The notes: generated by a model from the sequence alone, not told the origin. Numbered from the stretch's first letter, positions 45,816-54,896 are shown. The stretch is DNA of 64,000 bases from Actibacterium lipolyticum (GCF_900184935.1 NZ_FXYE01000001.1:682001-746000); one strand, 5' to 3'. Made by a program: numbers and translations.

Positions 45816-45831
45816 GTTACCTCTACGTCAA
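45816..45831. promoter_or_regulatory. LiuR-like 16-mer next to the MerR start codon
   Basis: Read on the minus strand TTGACGTAGAGGTAAC, close to the pattern TTTACGTnnACGTAAA that I recall for LiuR-type MerR regulators. It ends immediately before the MerR start codon, so binding would block expression of the operon. Confidence 0.45.
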
Positions 45832-45867
45832 ATACATGCGGCCGAGCGGGTCAGATGCGTGTATCAG

Positions 45868-45908
45868 GTTTCATTTACAAGTAATGTTGACGCGCACGTA
45901 AATGAAAC
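45868..45908. promoter_or_regulatory. Long inverted repeat in the MerR / SGNH divergent promoter
   Basis: Perfect 11-base arms GTTTCATTTAC (45868-45878) and GTAAATGAAAC (45898-45908) with a 19-base spacer. The right arm overlaps a second LiuR-like 16-mer, TTGACGCGCACGTAAA (45887-45902). The element is between two divergent genes, so one site could control both directions. Confidence 0.6.
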
Positions 45909-46105
45909 GTGGCGTCATTTTTTGTCTGACGTAATGTCAGAACGTCTCCTTTACCGTTTTGGTTGGCAGGATCATTAGGCCAACTTCGATTCCAATGAAG
46001 AATCGCGTTGATTTTGTGGAAAAACCAAGATTTCTCGGGGGGAACTTTCGTGCAAAATCGTCAGCTTTCGTTTTTGTGTGCTACGGAGGTGCATCGGGAG
46101 AGTTT

Positions 46106-47143
46106 ATGACAATTTACATTACGGGCGGTTCGAACACTGCCAAGCCGGGCGGTTGGTCCGATAAATTTGCAGCACGGATCGTGCGTAAATACGCGGTGCG
46201 CAATCTGGCGCTGGGGGCAACAAACTCGCATATGGCCTTCATCCGTGTCATGCGCGATGCGCAGTTGGGGCCGGGCGATGCGGTGGTTTGGGCCAATTCG
46301 ACGAATGACGCTATGTGCATGTCAGAAGGGCATTATTCCGATTTTGCGCTGATCGGTTACGTCGAACAGATGATCCGTTTGTGTGCAGAAACCGGTGCGC
46401 GTTTTATTCCGTTGATCATCGACAGCTATAACAAATTGGTGGACGTCGAACAGGCGGAATACAAGCGCCGCATTCTGGCGCTTCTTGAACATTACAGCCT
46501 TCCATGGATCGACCTGCGTGCCGCCTATTTTGGTGAAACGGGCGAAGCCGACCTGCCGCGACATTTCTTTATGGATCCGTTGCACTTCAATGCCGACAGC
46601 CCGGTTACCGATTTCATCGGTGATCTTGCGATTGAAGCTGTCGAAAGTGGCCTTGGCCATCCCGCCAAGACAAGTCCGATGAGCGATGATGCCAAATGCC
46701 GGTTCGAGGTGGTCAGCGAATTCGGCCCAACGCAGCAAAGCGCACGATTTGAGAATAGCGTGGCAAATCTGGCGACTTGGAAACCGCCCTTTGCATCAAC
46801 GCCCCTTAGCCCCTCAGGCGCGGCCGAGGTGGACGCCTTGGTCGTCGTCGCGGGGTCGGAAGGGGGGGCTTTTACGATTTCAGTGGGCGCGCAATCGCTG
46901 TCATTTTCGGCCTGCCATTGCTTCGGCTACTGGCCAAAGCCGGGGCTATTGATAGTTCGCCCCAGAAATCTGTTGGCAGAGGGGCTTAGGATTGGGACAG
47001 GTGACAAGATCAAAGTGGATTGGTGCGATAGCCCGGCCAATTTGAAAGCGGACATGTATTTTCGCGGCAACCTTGAGCCACACCAATTGGGCCAAAGCCA
47101 GTCGCGCATCGCCTATGCGGTTCTAAAGCACCACGCGGATTAA
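46106..47143 (+). CDS. SGNH/GDSL-type hydrolase with C-terminal beta domain
   Basis: 345 residues from the ATG at 46106 with GGGAGAG upstream; the longer open frame from 45959 has no support. Block I is ITGGSNT with Ser9 as nucleophile, block II glycine in LGATNS (Gly37), block III in WANSTND (Asn64 or Asn67), and block V DPLH with Asp157 and His160. After about residue 180 a second, beta-rich domain follows that I do not recognise. No signal peptide is visible. The family cleaves acyl or acetyl esters, for example on polysaccharides. It is flanked by two MerR genes on the other strand. Confidence 0.75.
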   Translation: MTIYITGGSNTAKPGGWSDKFAARIVRKYAVRNLALGATNSHMAFIRVMRDAQLGPGDAVVWANSTNDAMCMSEGHYSDFALIGYVEQMIRLCAETGARFIPLIIDSYNKLVDVEQAEYKRRILALLEHYSLPWIDLRAAYFGETGEADLPRHFFMDPLHFNADSPVTDFIGDLAIEAVESGLGHPAKTSPMSDDAKCRFEVVSEFGPTQQSARFENSVANLATWKPPFASTPLSPSGAAEVDALVVVAGSEGGAFTISVGAQSLSFSACHCFGYWPKPGLLIVRPRNLLAEGLRIGTGDKIKVDWCDSPANLKADMYFRGNLEPHQLGQSQSRIAYAVLKHHAD

Positions 47144-47151
47144 ACGGTCGA

Positions 47152-47520
47152 CTATTTGGACCCACCTTCGACGCGGTCGCGCAGCTGGGTCAGATCATCA
47201 ATGGTTGCATCCAGCTCAACGCGTTGCGCCTTCAGATCATCCAGCTTTCGCGATGCCATCTCTACCCACGCAGAGTTCTGCGCTTCGGTGCCTTCTTCTT
47301 CATACAACAGAAGCCATTGGCGGATTTCTTCAAGGCTAAAGCCGAATCGACGCCCCCGCAAAATAAGGGTCATCCGGGCCACTTCCCGAGACGTGTAAAA
47401 CCGGGTGCGCCCATCCTTAATCGGATTGAGAAGCTCAATATATTCGTAGTACCGCAATGTGCGCGGTGTCACATCGAATTTCGCGCACATTTCTTTGAAG
47501 GTCAGGTGTTGTTCTGACAC
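47152..47520 (-). CDS. MerR-family regulator, paralog of the fad-operon MerR
   Basis: 122 residues from a GTG start. The HTH (FKEMCAKFDVTPRTLRYYEYIELL and REVARMTLILRGRRFGFSLEEIRQWLLLY) is very like that of the protein at 45416-45814, and the C-terminal coiled coil is present. It has no metal-binding cysteines. It stands alone, convergent with the SGNH gene. The likeness and closeness suggest local duplication or a two-regulator arrangement for acyl-CoA catabolism. Confidence 0.87.
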   Translation of the reverse strand: MSEQHLTFKEMCAKFDVTPRTLRYYEYIELLNPIKDGRTRFYTSREVARMTLILRGRRFGFSLEEIRQWLLLYEEEGTEAQNSAWVEMASRKLDDLKAQRVELDATIDDLTQLRDRVEGGSK

Positions 47521-47584
47521 CGCTCTTCACCTCTTTGCTAGCTTAGGCCTGACAACGGTAATGACTTACGGGGCAAGGTGCAAA

Positions 47585-48733
47585 TCAGTTCAGGAACCCC
47601 GGCGCTAGAAAATAGAACCCATAGGCGACGATCAGCGCAGGCACCGCAGAATAGATGGTCGCAACCATCGCGGCCTTGGGATTAAGGGCGATGGCGGGGA
47701 ACAACGCATCGCCATCGTTCGCGATTGCATTACCAATCAGCGCCGAGAACGGGATCGCGCCGTTGATATATAACGTTGCGACAAGCACTTGAGGGCCGCA
47801 CCCCGGCACGAACCCGACCAGAATCGCGATCAGCGGCAGGATAGGGGCCACGGCCTGGAACCACAGTTCCAGATCAAGCCCGGCAAATTCCGCAGCATAG
47901 TCGTAGGCCAGATAGGCGGCGATCACCCAAATGGTGATAAAGCTGGTTTCTTCGGCGGCGCGTGTGATTGGGGTGTCGGATGGGTTGGTCATCGCTTTTA
48001 CGTTGGACGTGGACCAGATCATCAATCCGGTCAGCACGCCTGCCAAAGCGATGAAAAGGACGGGAACGCCCAAAACGTTCGTGATCTCAATCTGGACAAG
48101 CTGTGCACCGCCGACGATCAGCCCGGGCACAACGAAGGCAACATAGATCCAATCACGCACCCGCGTTCGGCCCACGGTGGGCACAATGTCACACAGCGGG
48201 TTGGAGGGCTTAATTTCGATCTTGTTGAAATGGTCAACGACCCAGCCACTTAGAATACCTGCGACCAAGGAAAGCGGTAAGACAACCATCGCGGCGTCTG
48301 GCCGGGTTGCGATCAGCAGGAACGCGGCATCGCCCATGGTTGCTGTCAATGTTGCCACCATGGCGCCCAACCCGACGTGGCCAGAGCTATAGGCAGCAAC
48401 CACAATCACCGCGCCGCCACATCCGGGGGTCGACCCCAAAAGCGCCGCGATGGGAACTTGCCAACCTTTAGCGTTCTTTAGCGTTTCGGCCATGTCGAAA
48501 CGGAACAACCGTTCAGCCCCGTAAAACAGCAAAAAGGTGACAGCCACAAAAACCGACACCTGCGTATAGGCATCAACCAATAGGCCGCGCGTGACTTCGC
48601 CCAGCCGTCCCGGGGCAAGGGCCAAGCCGATGCAGACCAGCGCGATAAGCAACCGGCGCACACGGAACGGGCCAAGCCTGTCGGGGATGGCGGCCGGCGT
48701 AGGTCTAATCTGTGCTGGCGTGTCGGTGGGCAT
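47585..48733 (-). CDS. Putative heavy-metal (manganese/arsenic-type) transporter with about ten membrane segments
   Basis: 382 residues in two homologous halves. The hallmark pair is GSTPGCGGAVIVVAA (first half) and GFVPGCGPQVLVATLY (second half), both with PGCG and acidic/asparagine loops near membrane ends (TMGDAAFLLIA, ANDGDALFPAIAL). This matches the ten-TM ArsP_2-like family, often called a putative manganese transporter. Direction and metal are not proven. Its leader contains GAAATTGAGAGTAATTC (48763-48779), which resembles an alphaproteobacterial Fur/Mur-type site, so iron or manganese control is possible. N-terminal 20 residues are cytoplasmic and proline rich. Confidence 0.7.
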   Translation of the reverse strand: MPTDTPAQIRPTPAAIPDRLGPFRVRRLLIALVCIGLALAPGRLGEVTRGLLVDAYTQVSVFVAVTFLLFYGAERLFRFDMAETLKNAKGWQVPIAALLGSTPGCGGAVIVVAAYSSGHVGLGAMVATLTATMGDAAFLLIATRPDAAMVVLPLSLVAGILSGWVVDHFNKIEIKPSNPLCDIVPTVGRTRVRDWIYVAFVVPGLIVGGAQLVQIEITNVLGVPVLFIALAGVLTGLMIWSTSNVKAMTNPSDTPITRAAEETSFITIWVIAAYLAYDYAAEFAGLDLELWFQAVAPILPLIAILVGFVPGCGPQVLVATLYINGAIPFSALIGNAIANDGDALFPAIALNPKAAMVATIYSAVPALIVAYGFYFLAPGFLN

Positions 48734-48842
48734 TTAATGCTCCGATAAACTTGCTTTTGCGAATTACTCTCAATTTCAGAACTTAGCACTTGATGCTGGC
48801 TTGGCAAGGACCAATAACAAAAGAAATCAACAGGGGACGCCG

Positions 48843-49280
48843 ATGAACGACGACAAGCTGAAGATTGCCAGGCAGTTTATCGAAGCTATTCCGCATTCAC
48901 GCGCGTTAGGAATGCAACTGGACCTTATGGAGCCCGGTATCGCCGAGATTTCCATGCCCTATGATGAAAAATTGATCGGCGATCCGCGGACTGGCGTTAT
49001 TCATGGCGGCGCGGTGTCGGCGCTGTTGGATACCTGCGGTGGGGCAGCGGTGGTAACGCACCCAGCGGCCCCTGCGGGCACAGCAACGATCGATCTGCGC
49101 ATCGACTATATGCGCCCAGCGACGCCGGGCCAGCGGATCAAAGCGCGGGCAGAATGCTATCACGTGACGCGTTCGGTCGCGTTTGTGCGTGCAACCGCAA
49201 TGGATGAAGATGCGGATCGCCCGGTTGCAACGGCAACGGGGACATTCACCGTGGAACGCCTTGAAGGAGCCGCGAAATGA
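48843..49280 (+). CDS. PaaI-type hotdog thioesterase
   Basis: 145 residues from the ATG at 48843. The hotdog helix and active-site loop VIHGGAVSALLDTCGG is the PaaI signature (HGG with a following acidic residue), and the strands ATIDLRIDYMRPA follow. It hydrolyses acyl- or aryl-CoA thioesters in the cytoplasm. The stop overlaps the start of a second hotdog gene (ATGA, 49277-49280), forming a pair that may work as one unit with the MATE pump. Confidence 0.9.
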   Translation: MNDDKLKIARQFIEAIPHSRALGMQLDLMEPGIAEISMPYDEKLIGDPRTGVIHGGAVSALLDTCGGAAVVTHPAAPAGTATIDLRIDYMRPATPGQRIKARAECYHVTRSVAFVRATAMDEDADRPVATATGTFTVERLEGAAK

Positions 49281-49786
49281 ACCGCCCCCGGCCAGAGCCC
49301 GTTCAAGTGGTCAAACAACGCCGTGACGCTGTTCTTGCGTCGCTGGTTCACGGTGTTCCCTACATCCGCTTTTTGGGGATCGAGTTTGACCGGCGCGGCG
49401 ATGAACTGACCGCCATCTTGCCCTTTGACGAAAAGCTGATCGGCAACCCGATGCTGCCTGCCCTTCACGGTGGTGCAACGGCGGCGTTTCTGGAGGTGAC
49501 CGCAATCATTGGCCTGTCGTGGGCAATGGTGTGGGAACAGATGGAAAGCGGCGCGCTTGATCCGCAATCCCTTGACGAAGACCACATGCCTAACCTGCCC
49601 AAGACGATCGATTTCACCGTTGATTATCTGCGGTCGGGTCTGCCGCGTGATGCATATGCGCGGGCGCGTGTGAACCGTTCTGGCCGCCGGTATGCCTCTG
49701 TGCATGTCGAAGGGTGGCAGGACAATCGCGGACGGTTGTTTGCGCAGGCCACGGGTCATTTCCTTATGCCTCAACGCGATGGCTGA
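49277..49786 (+). CDS. Second PaaI-type hotdog thioesterase
   Basis: 169 residues. It has the same fold as the preceding gene: ALHGGATAAFLEVTAI in the active-site position and TIDFTVDYLRSG in the strand region, plus an insertion of about 25 residues (WEQMESGALDPQSLDEDH). The pair probably arose by duplication and could form a heteromer. The 3' end overlaps the MATE gene by 8 bases. Confidence 0.88.
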   Translation: MNRPRPEPVQVVKQRRDAVLASLVHGVPYIRFLGIEFDRRGDELTAILPFDEKLIGNPMLPALHGGATAAFLEVTAIIGLSWAMVWEQMESGALDPQSLDEDHMPNLPKTIDFTVDYLRSGLPRDAYARARVNRSGRRYASVHVEGWQDNRGRLFAQATGHFLMPQRDG

Positions 49787-51095
49787 CACGGCCGCCGCGC
49801 TGACGCACCGCCGCGTTCTGACCATCGCTCTGCCTATCGTGCTGTCGAATGCGACGGTGCCGATCTTGGGGGCGGTTGATACCGGGGTGGTGGGCCAGAT
49901 GGGGCTGGCCGCGCCGATTGGTGCCGTCGGCATCGGCGCGATTATTATCACCGGGATCTATTGGATATTCGGGTTTCTGCGGATGGGCACGACGGGGCTA
50001 ACCTCGCAGGCGCATGGCGCTGGGAACCGCGGCGAAGTTGACGCAATGCTGTCGCGGGCGTTGATGGTCGGGGTTGGCGCTGGGCTGGCGATGATCCTGC
50101 TGCAAATTCCGCTGTTTTGGGCCGCCTTCCAACTTTCCCCCGCCAGCGCCGAGGTCGAGGGGATGGCGCGCAGCTATATGGGCATCCGCGTCTGGTCGGC
50201 CCCAGCGGCGATTGCGATTTACGGGATCACCGGCTGGCTGATTGCGCTGGAACGCACGCGGGCGGTTTTGGTCATGCAGCTTTGGATGAACGGCGTGAAT
50301 ATCCTGCTGGATCTTTGGTTCGTGCTTGGCCTGGACTGGGGTGTCGAAGGCGTGGCGACTGCGACGTTCCTTGCCGAATGGTCTGGGGCGGCGCTTGGAC
50401 TTTGGCTGTGCCGCGATGCGTTTGCAGGGGCTGGGTGGAAAGACTGGCCCCGCGTCTTCGACAGGGCGCGGCTAAAGCATATGGCGCGGGTGAATTCCGA
50501 TATCCTGATCCGGTCACTTTTGCTTCAGGCGATCTTTATCTCGTTCCTGTTCTTTGGCGCGGATTTTGGCGATGTGCCTTTGGCGGCAAATCAAATCCTT
50601 TTACAGTTCCTAGCAATCACCGCCCATGCGCTTGATGGTTTTGCCTTTGCGGCAGAGGCATTGGTGGGCCAAGCGCTGGGCGCGAAAGCGCGGGATGCTT
50701 TGCGGCGCGGCGCGTTGCTGACAAGTTTTTGGGGGCTGATCTGCGTTATCGCGTTGGCCGGTGCGTTCGCAGTTTTCGGCGGGCAGATCATCGACATCAT
50801 GACCACCGCACCCGAGGTGCGGGCAGAGGCGCGGCAATACCTGATCTATATGACCTTTGCGCCGTTGATCGGCCTTGCCGCTTGGATGTTTGACGGGATA
50901 TTTATCGGTGCAACGCGCACGGCCGATATGCGCAACATGATGGCGATTTCATTCGTGGTTTACGGTGTTGCGCTGGCCGTGCTTATGCCGCTTTACGGAA
51001 ATCATGGCCTTTGGCTGGCGCTGTTGATTTCATTTGCCGCGCGCGGGCTTACCCTTGGGGCACGTTATCCAGCGCTTGAGGCTTCGGTGGATTAA
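49779..51095 (+). CDS. MATE-family efflux transporter (DinF-like)
   Basis: 438 residues from the ATG at 49779, inside the end of the thioesterase gene. Twelve membrane segments in two halves; the N-terminal signature is HRRVLTIALPIVLSNATVPILG and VDTGVVGQMG, typical of the DinF branch. MATE proteins export cations, drugs or organic compounds by Na+ or proton antiport. Its coupling with two thioesterases suggests disposal of acids freed from CoA; this is inference. It overlaps the convergent arsC-like gene by 4 bases. Confidence 0.9.
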   Translation: MADTAAALTHRRVLTIALPIVLSNATVPILGAVDTGVVGQMGLAAPIGAVGIGAIIITGIYWIFGFLRMGTTGLTSQAHGAGNRGEVDAMLSRALMVGVGAGLAMILLQIPLFWAAFQLSPASAEVEGMARSYMGIRVWSAPAAIAIYGITGWLIALERTRAVLVMQLWMNGVNILLDLWFVLGLDWGVEGVATATFLAEWSGAALGLWLCRDAFAGAGWKDWPRVFDRARLKHMARVNSDILIRSLLLQAIFISFLFFGADFGDVPLAANQILLQFLAITAHALDGFAFAAEALVGQALGAKARDALRRGALLTSFWGLICVIALAGAFAVFGGQIIDIMTTAPEVRAEARQYLIYMTFAPLIGLAAWMFDGIFIGATRTADMRNMMAISFVVYGVALAVLMPLYGNHGLWLALLISFAARGLTLGARYPALEASVD

Positions 51096-51436
51096 AGAAT
51101 ATCCAAAACCCGCTCGGGCGGGCGCCCAATTGCGGCCTTGCCGTTGGCAAAGACGATGGGGCGTTCGATCAGCACCGGGTTTTGGGCCATTGCCGCCAGC
51201 AGCGTTTCGTCGTCATCGTCTTTTGTCAGGCCAAGTTCGCCGAACCGCTTTTCCTTGATGCGCATCATTTCGATCGCGCGCAGGCCAAGCGTGTCGCGCG
51301 TCAGGCGAAGCTCTTCGATGCTGGGGGTATCATCCAGATACTTGCGAACCGCGGGCTGATCGCCGCGGTCCTGCAAAAGCGCCAGTGTTTCGCGCGATTT
51401 TGAACAGCGCGGGTTGTGCCAGATTGTAATGCTCAC
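51092..51436 (-). CDS. arsC: ArsC-family arsenate reductase-like protein
   Basis: 114 residues from the GTG at 51436, which gives GGAGGA at correct spacing and a GTGA overlap with pyrD; the ATG at 51442 sits directly on that ribosome site. [19 protein letters not shown] contains the single catalytic cysteine of the glutaredoxin-dependent ArsC family, and [17 protein letters not shown] is the conserved C-terminal segment with the anion-binding arginine. Arsenate reductase is the family function, but no other ars genes are near, and related Spx/YffB-like proteins exist. Confidence 0.85.
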   Translation of the reverse strand: MSITIWHNPRCSKSRETLALLQDRGDQPAVRKYLDDTPSIEELRLTRDTLGLRAIEMMRIKEKRFGELGLTKDDDDETLLAAMAQNPVLIERPIVFANGKAAIGRPPERVLDIL

Positions 51437-52491
51437 AACCATTCCTCCCGTCCGGAGCCAACTGCGTCGGCCACGTTGGCGAATTCATCACGTTCCAGCA
51501 AGCTTTCCAGCCCGTCAACGATCCGTGGGATCAGGGACATGCCTTCGTATACCATCGCCGAATACAGCTGCACGGCAGAGGCCCCCGCGCGGATCTTGGC
51601 ATAGGCCTGTTCAGCCGACGAGATACCGCCAACCCCGATCAGCGGCAGTTTCCCGTCGGTAAGTTGGGAAAGTCGCGCCAGAACACGGGTCGATTTTTCA
51701 AACAACGGTGCGCCGGACATGCCGCCCATTTCCCCGGCGTCCGCACTTTTCAGCCCGTCGCGCGATAGGGTGGTGTTTGTCGCAATAATCGCATCCACGC
51801 CGGTGGTGGTCGCCACTTCGGCAATCTCGGCCAGTTCGGCGTCGATCAGGTCCGGGGCGATTTTCAGGAAAACCGGAATGGGTTTGGCAAGTGCAGCGCG
51901 TGTTTCCATGACGCCGGTCAACAAGGCCGTAAGCGCGGCTTTCCCCTGAAGGTCGCGCAGCTTTTCGGTGTTGGGCGATGATACATTGACGGTGGCAAAA
52001 TCCAAATGCGCGCCGCAATGGGCAAGCACTTTGGAAAAGTCGCCAGCACGATCTTCGCTGTCTTTGTTTGCGCCAAGGTTCAGGCCGATAACCGCGTTTC
52101 GGGGGCGATTGGCAAGGCGGGTGCCGATTGCCTCCATCCCTTGGTTGTTAAAGCCGAACCGGTTGATGACGGCGCGATCTTCGGTCAGGCGAAACAGTCG
52201 TGGGCGCGGGTTACCGGGTTGGGCGCGCGGGGTCGCCGCGCCAACTTCGACAAAGCCAAAACCCGCGCGCGACAATGGCGCAAGGACTTCGGCGTTTTTG
52301 TCATACCCAGCGGCCAACCCGACCGGGTTAGGCAGTTTCAGACCGGCAACTGTCGTCGCCAAGCGATCAGAGGTTTTGACGCCGGGCAGCGGAACCAGCC
52401 CGCTTTTCAACGCGGTGATGGAAAGCGCGTGCGCGCGTTCAGGGTCGCAGCGATGAAGCAGCGAGAGCCCCAGCCGTTCAAATGCGCTCAA
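51433..52491 (-). CDS. pyrD: Dihydroorotate dehydrogenase (quinone), class 2
   Basis: 352 residues, membrane-associated class 2 type with an N-terminal helix pair (1-30). FMN and substrate motifs: [31 protein letters not shown], and the catalytic serine in [14 protein letters not shown] (Ser172). It oxidises dihydroorotate to orotate with ubiquinone in pyrimidine synthesis. It overlaps DUF952 upstream and arsC downstream by 4 bases each. Confidence 0.97.
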   Translation of the reverse strand: MSAFERLGLSLLHRCDPERAHALSITALKSGLVPLPGVKTSDRLATTVAGLKLPNPVGLAAGYDKNAEVLAPLSRAGFGFVEVGAATPRAQPGNPRPRLFRLTEDRAVINRFGFNNQGMEAIGTRLANRPRNAVIGLNLGANKDSEDRAGDFSKVLAHCGAHLDFATVNVSSPNTEKLRDLQGKAALTALLTGVMETRAALAKPIPVFLKIAPDLIDAELAEIAEVATTTGVDAIIATNTTLSRDGLKSADAGEMGGMSGAPLFEKSTRVLARLSQLTDGKLPLIGVGGISSAEQAYAKIRAGASAVQLYSAMVYEGMSLIPRIVDGLESLLERDEFANVADAVGSGREEWL

Positions 52492-52826
52492 ACCACGCCC
52501 TCCGGGAAAATATGGCCGGTGGCACCAAGGGGCAGGGATTTATCCCAAATCACCTCATCCATCCGCAGTTCGCGATAGAGGTGGGGGAACAACGCGCCGC
52601 CGCGCGACGGTTCCCATTTCAAATCGGCGCCCATTTTGTCAGACTCAAATGCCACAAGCACAAGGTCACTTTCGTCTGCGAAATGTTTCGCAGCGGTTTC
52701 GGTCACCTGTTTCGCAGTAGAAAAGTGGATGTAGCCATCAGCCAAATCCACAGGCGCACCTTGGGTGCTGCCACTGGTGCGGAACGTTTCCCATTCGGGA
52801 CGGCGGAGTATTTTGAATATCAGCAT
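52488..52826 (-). CDS. DUF952 family protein
   Basis: 112 residues of the DUF952 family, recognised by [20 protein letters not shown] and the ending [18 protein letters not shown]. The fold is related to ADP-ribosyl-type or glutathione-S-transferase-like small proteins, but no function is established. It is translationally coupled with pyrD (ATGA overlap). Confidence 0.85.
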   Translation of the reverse strand: MLIFKILRRPEWETFRTSGSTQGAPVDLADGYIHFSTAKQVTETAAKHFADESDLVLVAFESDKMGADLKWEPSRGGALFPHLYRELRMDEVIWDKSLPLGATGHIFPEGVV

Positions 52827-53180
52827 GGCGCGGTGATGCCTTGCAAACTGCGCTGGGTCAATCCTGATGATTGGTCAGAAATGCGATCATTCTTGCACGC
52901 GCAGCATGCACCTGTTGGTTGGGGCGAAACGGGCGTTTGTCGGCGCATATGCGCCAGTCCCGCAGCCGCAGAGGTGCGACAAAGCTGTGCCATATTGGCG
53001 GTTCAGCAGCAACGGTGCGCTAGAAATAATCAACTAACCGGCTGATTGTCATAAATTTTTGCGCTTTGCGTTTTATGGCGATCCCCAGCCACGTTGGTTG
53101 ACGTACGGAGAGCGGAAACGCCCTTTGACTCCCTCGCGAACGCGCGTCAATCTATTCCAATAATTCAATGGGAGACTTCC
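52827..53180. other. Intergenic region between DUF952 and the 5'-nucleotidase gene
   Basis: 354 bases without a supported gene. It holds a perfect 14-base palindrome GGCGCATATGCGCC at 52942-52955 and an AT-rich stretch around 53041-53070 (TTGTCATAAATTTTTGCGC), which would suit a promoter region of the downstream gene. No RNA gene was recognised. Confidence 0.5.
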
Positions 53181-54755
53181 ATGTCCATTCGCTTCCTTTC
53201 AACTACTGCTGCCGCGCTTGCACTTTCCGCGGGCACCGCCGCAGCCGATTATTCGCTTACCATTCTGCACACGAACGATTTCCACGCGCGTTTTGAGCCG
53301 ATCTCAAAATATGACAGCGGGTGTTCGGCAGAGGACAACACAGAAGGCAAATGCTTTGGCGGTTCGGCCCGTCTGGTCACCGCGATCGAAGAGGCACGCG
53401 CGCGCACCAACAACTCCATCCTTGTGGATGGTGGCGATCAGTTCCAAGGCACGCTGTTCTATACCTATTACAAAGGTAAGGTCGCGGCCGAGATGATGAA
53501 CAAGATGGGTTACGATGGCATGACCGTCGGTAACCACGAATTCGACGATGGCCCCGAAGTTCTGAAGGGCTTCATGGACACGATCAATTTCCCGATCCTG
53601 ATGTCCAACGCCGATGTATCGGGCGAGCCGCTGTTGGCTGATAGCCTGATGAAATCGACAATCATCGAACGTGGTGGTGAAAAGCTGGGCCTGATTGGTC
53701 TGACACCACAAAACACGGACGAACTGGCCAGCCCCGGTAAGAACATCGTCTTCACCGATCCGGCCGAAGCCGTTCAAGGCGAAGTCGACAAGCTGACTGC
53801 CGAAGGCGTGAACAAGATCATCGTCCTGTCCCACTCTGGCTATGCTGTCGATCAGGCAGTTGCGGCGAACACCACGGGCGTTGACGTTATCGTTGGTGGC
53901 CACACGAATACCTTGCTGTCCAACACCTCGGACCGCGCGGAAGGGCCGTACCCGACAATGGTTGGCGATACAGCCATCGTTTCGGCCTATGCCTATGGTA
54001 AGTTCTTGGGCGAGCTGAACGTGACCTTCAACGACGAAGGCGTGATCACCGAAGCCGTGGGCGAGCCGATCATCATGGACGCCGCCGTGACCGAAGATGA
54101 AGGCACCGTTTCGCGGATCAGTGAACTGGCCGCGCCGCTGGAAGAAATCCGCCAGAAGGTTGTTGCCGAAACTGCCGAAGCCATCGAAGGCGACCGTTCT
54201 GTTTGCCGCGCGCAGGAATGCCCAATGGGTAACCTTGTGGCAGACGCGATGCTGGCCCGCGTAAAGGATCAGGGTATTCAGGTTGCCATCCAAAACGGTG
54301 GTGGCCTTCGGGCCTCCATCGACGCGGGTGAGGTGACGATGGGCGAGGTGCTGACCGTGCTTCCGTTCCAGAACACGCTTTCCACGTTCCAGACAACTGG
54401 CCAAACCATCATCGACGCGCTTGAAAACGGCGTTAGCCAAGTGGAAGAGGGCGCAGGCCGTTTCCCACAGGTTGCCGGTATCAAATTCACATGGACTGCC
54501 GATGCTGAACCCGGTTCCCGCGTGAAAGAGGTTATGGTGATGGAAGGCGACAGCTTTGTCGCAATCGACCCTGCCAAAACTTACGGCGTTGTGACCAACA
54601 ACTATGTTCGTAACGGTGGCGACGGTTACAAGATGTTCTCGACCGACGCGACAAATGTCTATGACTTCGGTCCGGACCTTGCCGACGTGACGGCAGAATT
54701 TCTGGCCGCTGATGGCCCTTATACACCGTACACCGACGGTCGTATCAGCCAGTAA
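53181..54755 (+). CDS. Periplasmic 5'-nucleotidase / UshA-type metallophosphatase
   Basis: 524 residues from the ATG at 53181 with GGGAGAC upstream. Signal peptide MSIRFLSTTAAALALSAGTA, cleaved near AAA. The N-terminal metallophosphatase domain has TILHTNDFHARFEP, DGGDQFQGT, VGNHEFDDG and GGHTNT, which bind two metal ions. The C-terminal nucleotide-binding domain has GNLVADAML and NNYVRNGGDGYKMF. It removes phosphate from extracellular nucleotides, feeding the nucleoside salvage pathway coded elsewhere in this window. A strong terminator follows. Confidence 0.93.
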   Translation: MSIRFLSTTAAALALSAGTAAADYSLTILHTNDFHARFEPISKYDSGCSAEDNTEGKCFGGSARLVTAIEEARARTNNSILVDGGDQFQGTLFYTYYKGKVAAEMMNKMGYDGMTVGNHEFDDGPEVLKGFMDTINFPILMSNADVSGEPLLADSLMKSTIIERGGEKLGLIGLTPQNTDELASPGKNIVFTDPAEAVQGEVDKLTAEGVNKIIVLSHSGYAVDQAVAANTTGVDVIVGGHTNTLLSNTSDRAEGPYPTMVGDTAIVSAYAYGKFLGELNVTFNDEGVITEAVGEPIIMDAAVTEDEGTVSRISELAAPLEEIRQKVVAETAEAIEGDRSVCRAQECPMGNLVADAMLARVKDQGIQVAIQNGGGLRASIDAGEVTMGEVLTVLPFQNTLSTFQTTGQTIIDALENGVSQVEEGAGRFPQVAGIKFTWTADAEPGSRVKEVMVMEGDSFVAIDPAKTYGVVTNNYVRNGGDGYKMFSTDATNVYDFGPDLADVTAEFLAADGPYTPYTDGRISQ

Positions 54756-54773
54756 TGGCAGCGTAATATGATG

Positions 54774-54803
54774 ACAGGCCGGGTGTTTCGCCCGGCCTGT
54801 TTT
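54774..54803 (+). terminator. Intrinsic terminator of the 5'-nucleotidase gene
   Basis: ACAGGCCGGG, seven-base loop, CCCGGCCTGT, then TTT. A perfect 10-bp GC-rich stem 18 bases after the stop codon. Confidence 0.9.
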
Positions 54804-54896
54804 CGTTAAGCCATGGGCCAAAACTCAGGGTGCTATGATCAAGCCAGCGTTCAAACGCACAGCAGAAATTTTGCGTGCTACGCCGGACAGCCCCAC

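Noticed and set aside
52482-53045. Plus-strand frame spanning DUF952 and the following gap
   Set aside because: Half of it is antisense to DUF952, and the remaining part shows no coding character.
53041-53070. Possible Pho box before the 5'-nucleotidase gene (TTGTCATAAAT)
   Set aside because: Only a single half-like match was found; two CTGTCAT-type repeats with an 11-base period are needed.
53304-54821. 505-codon minus-strand frame opposite the 5'-nucleotidase
   Set aside because: Antisense shadow; the plus strand has a signal peptide, metal motifs and a terminator.
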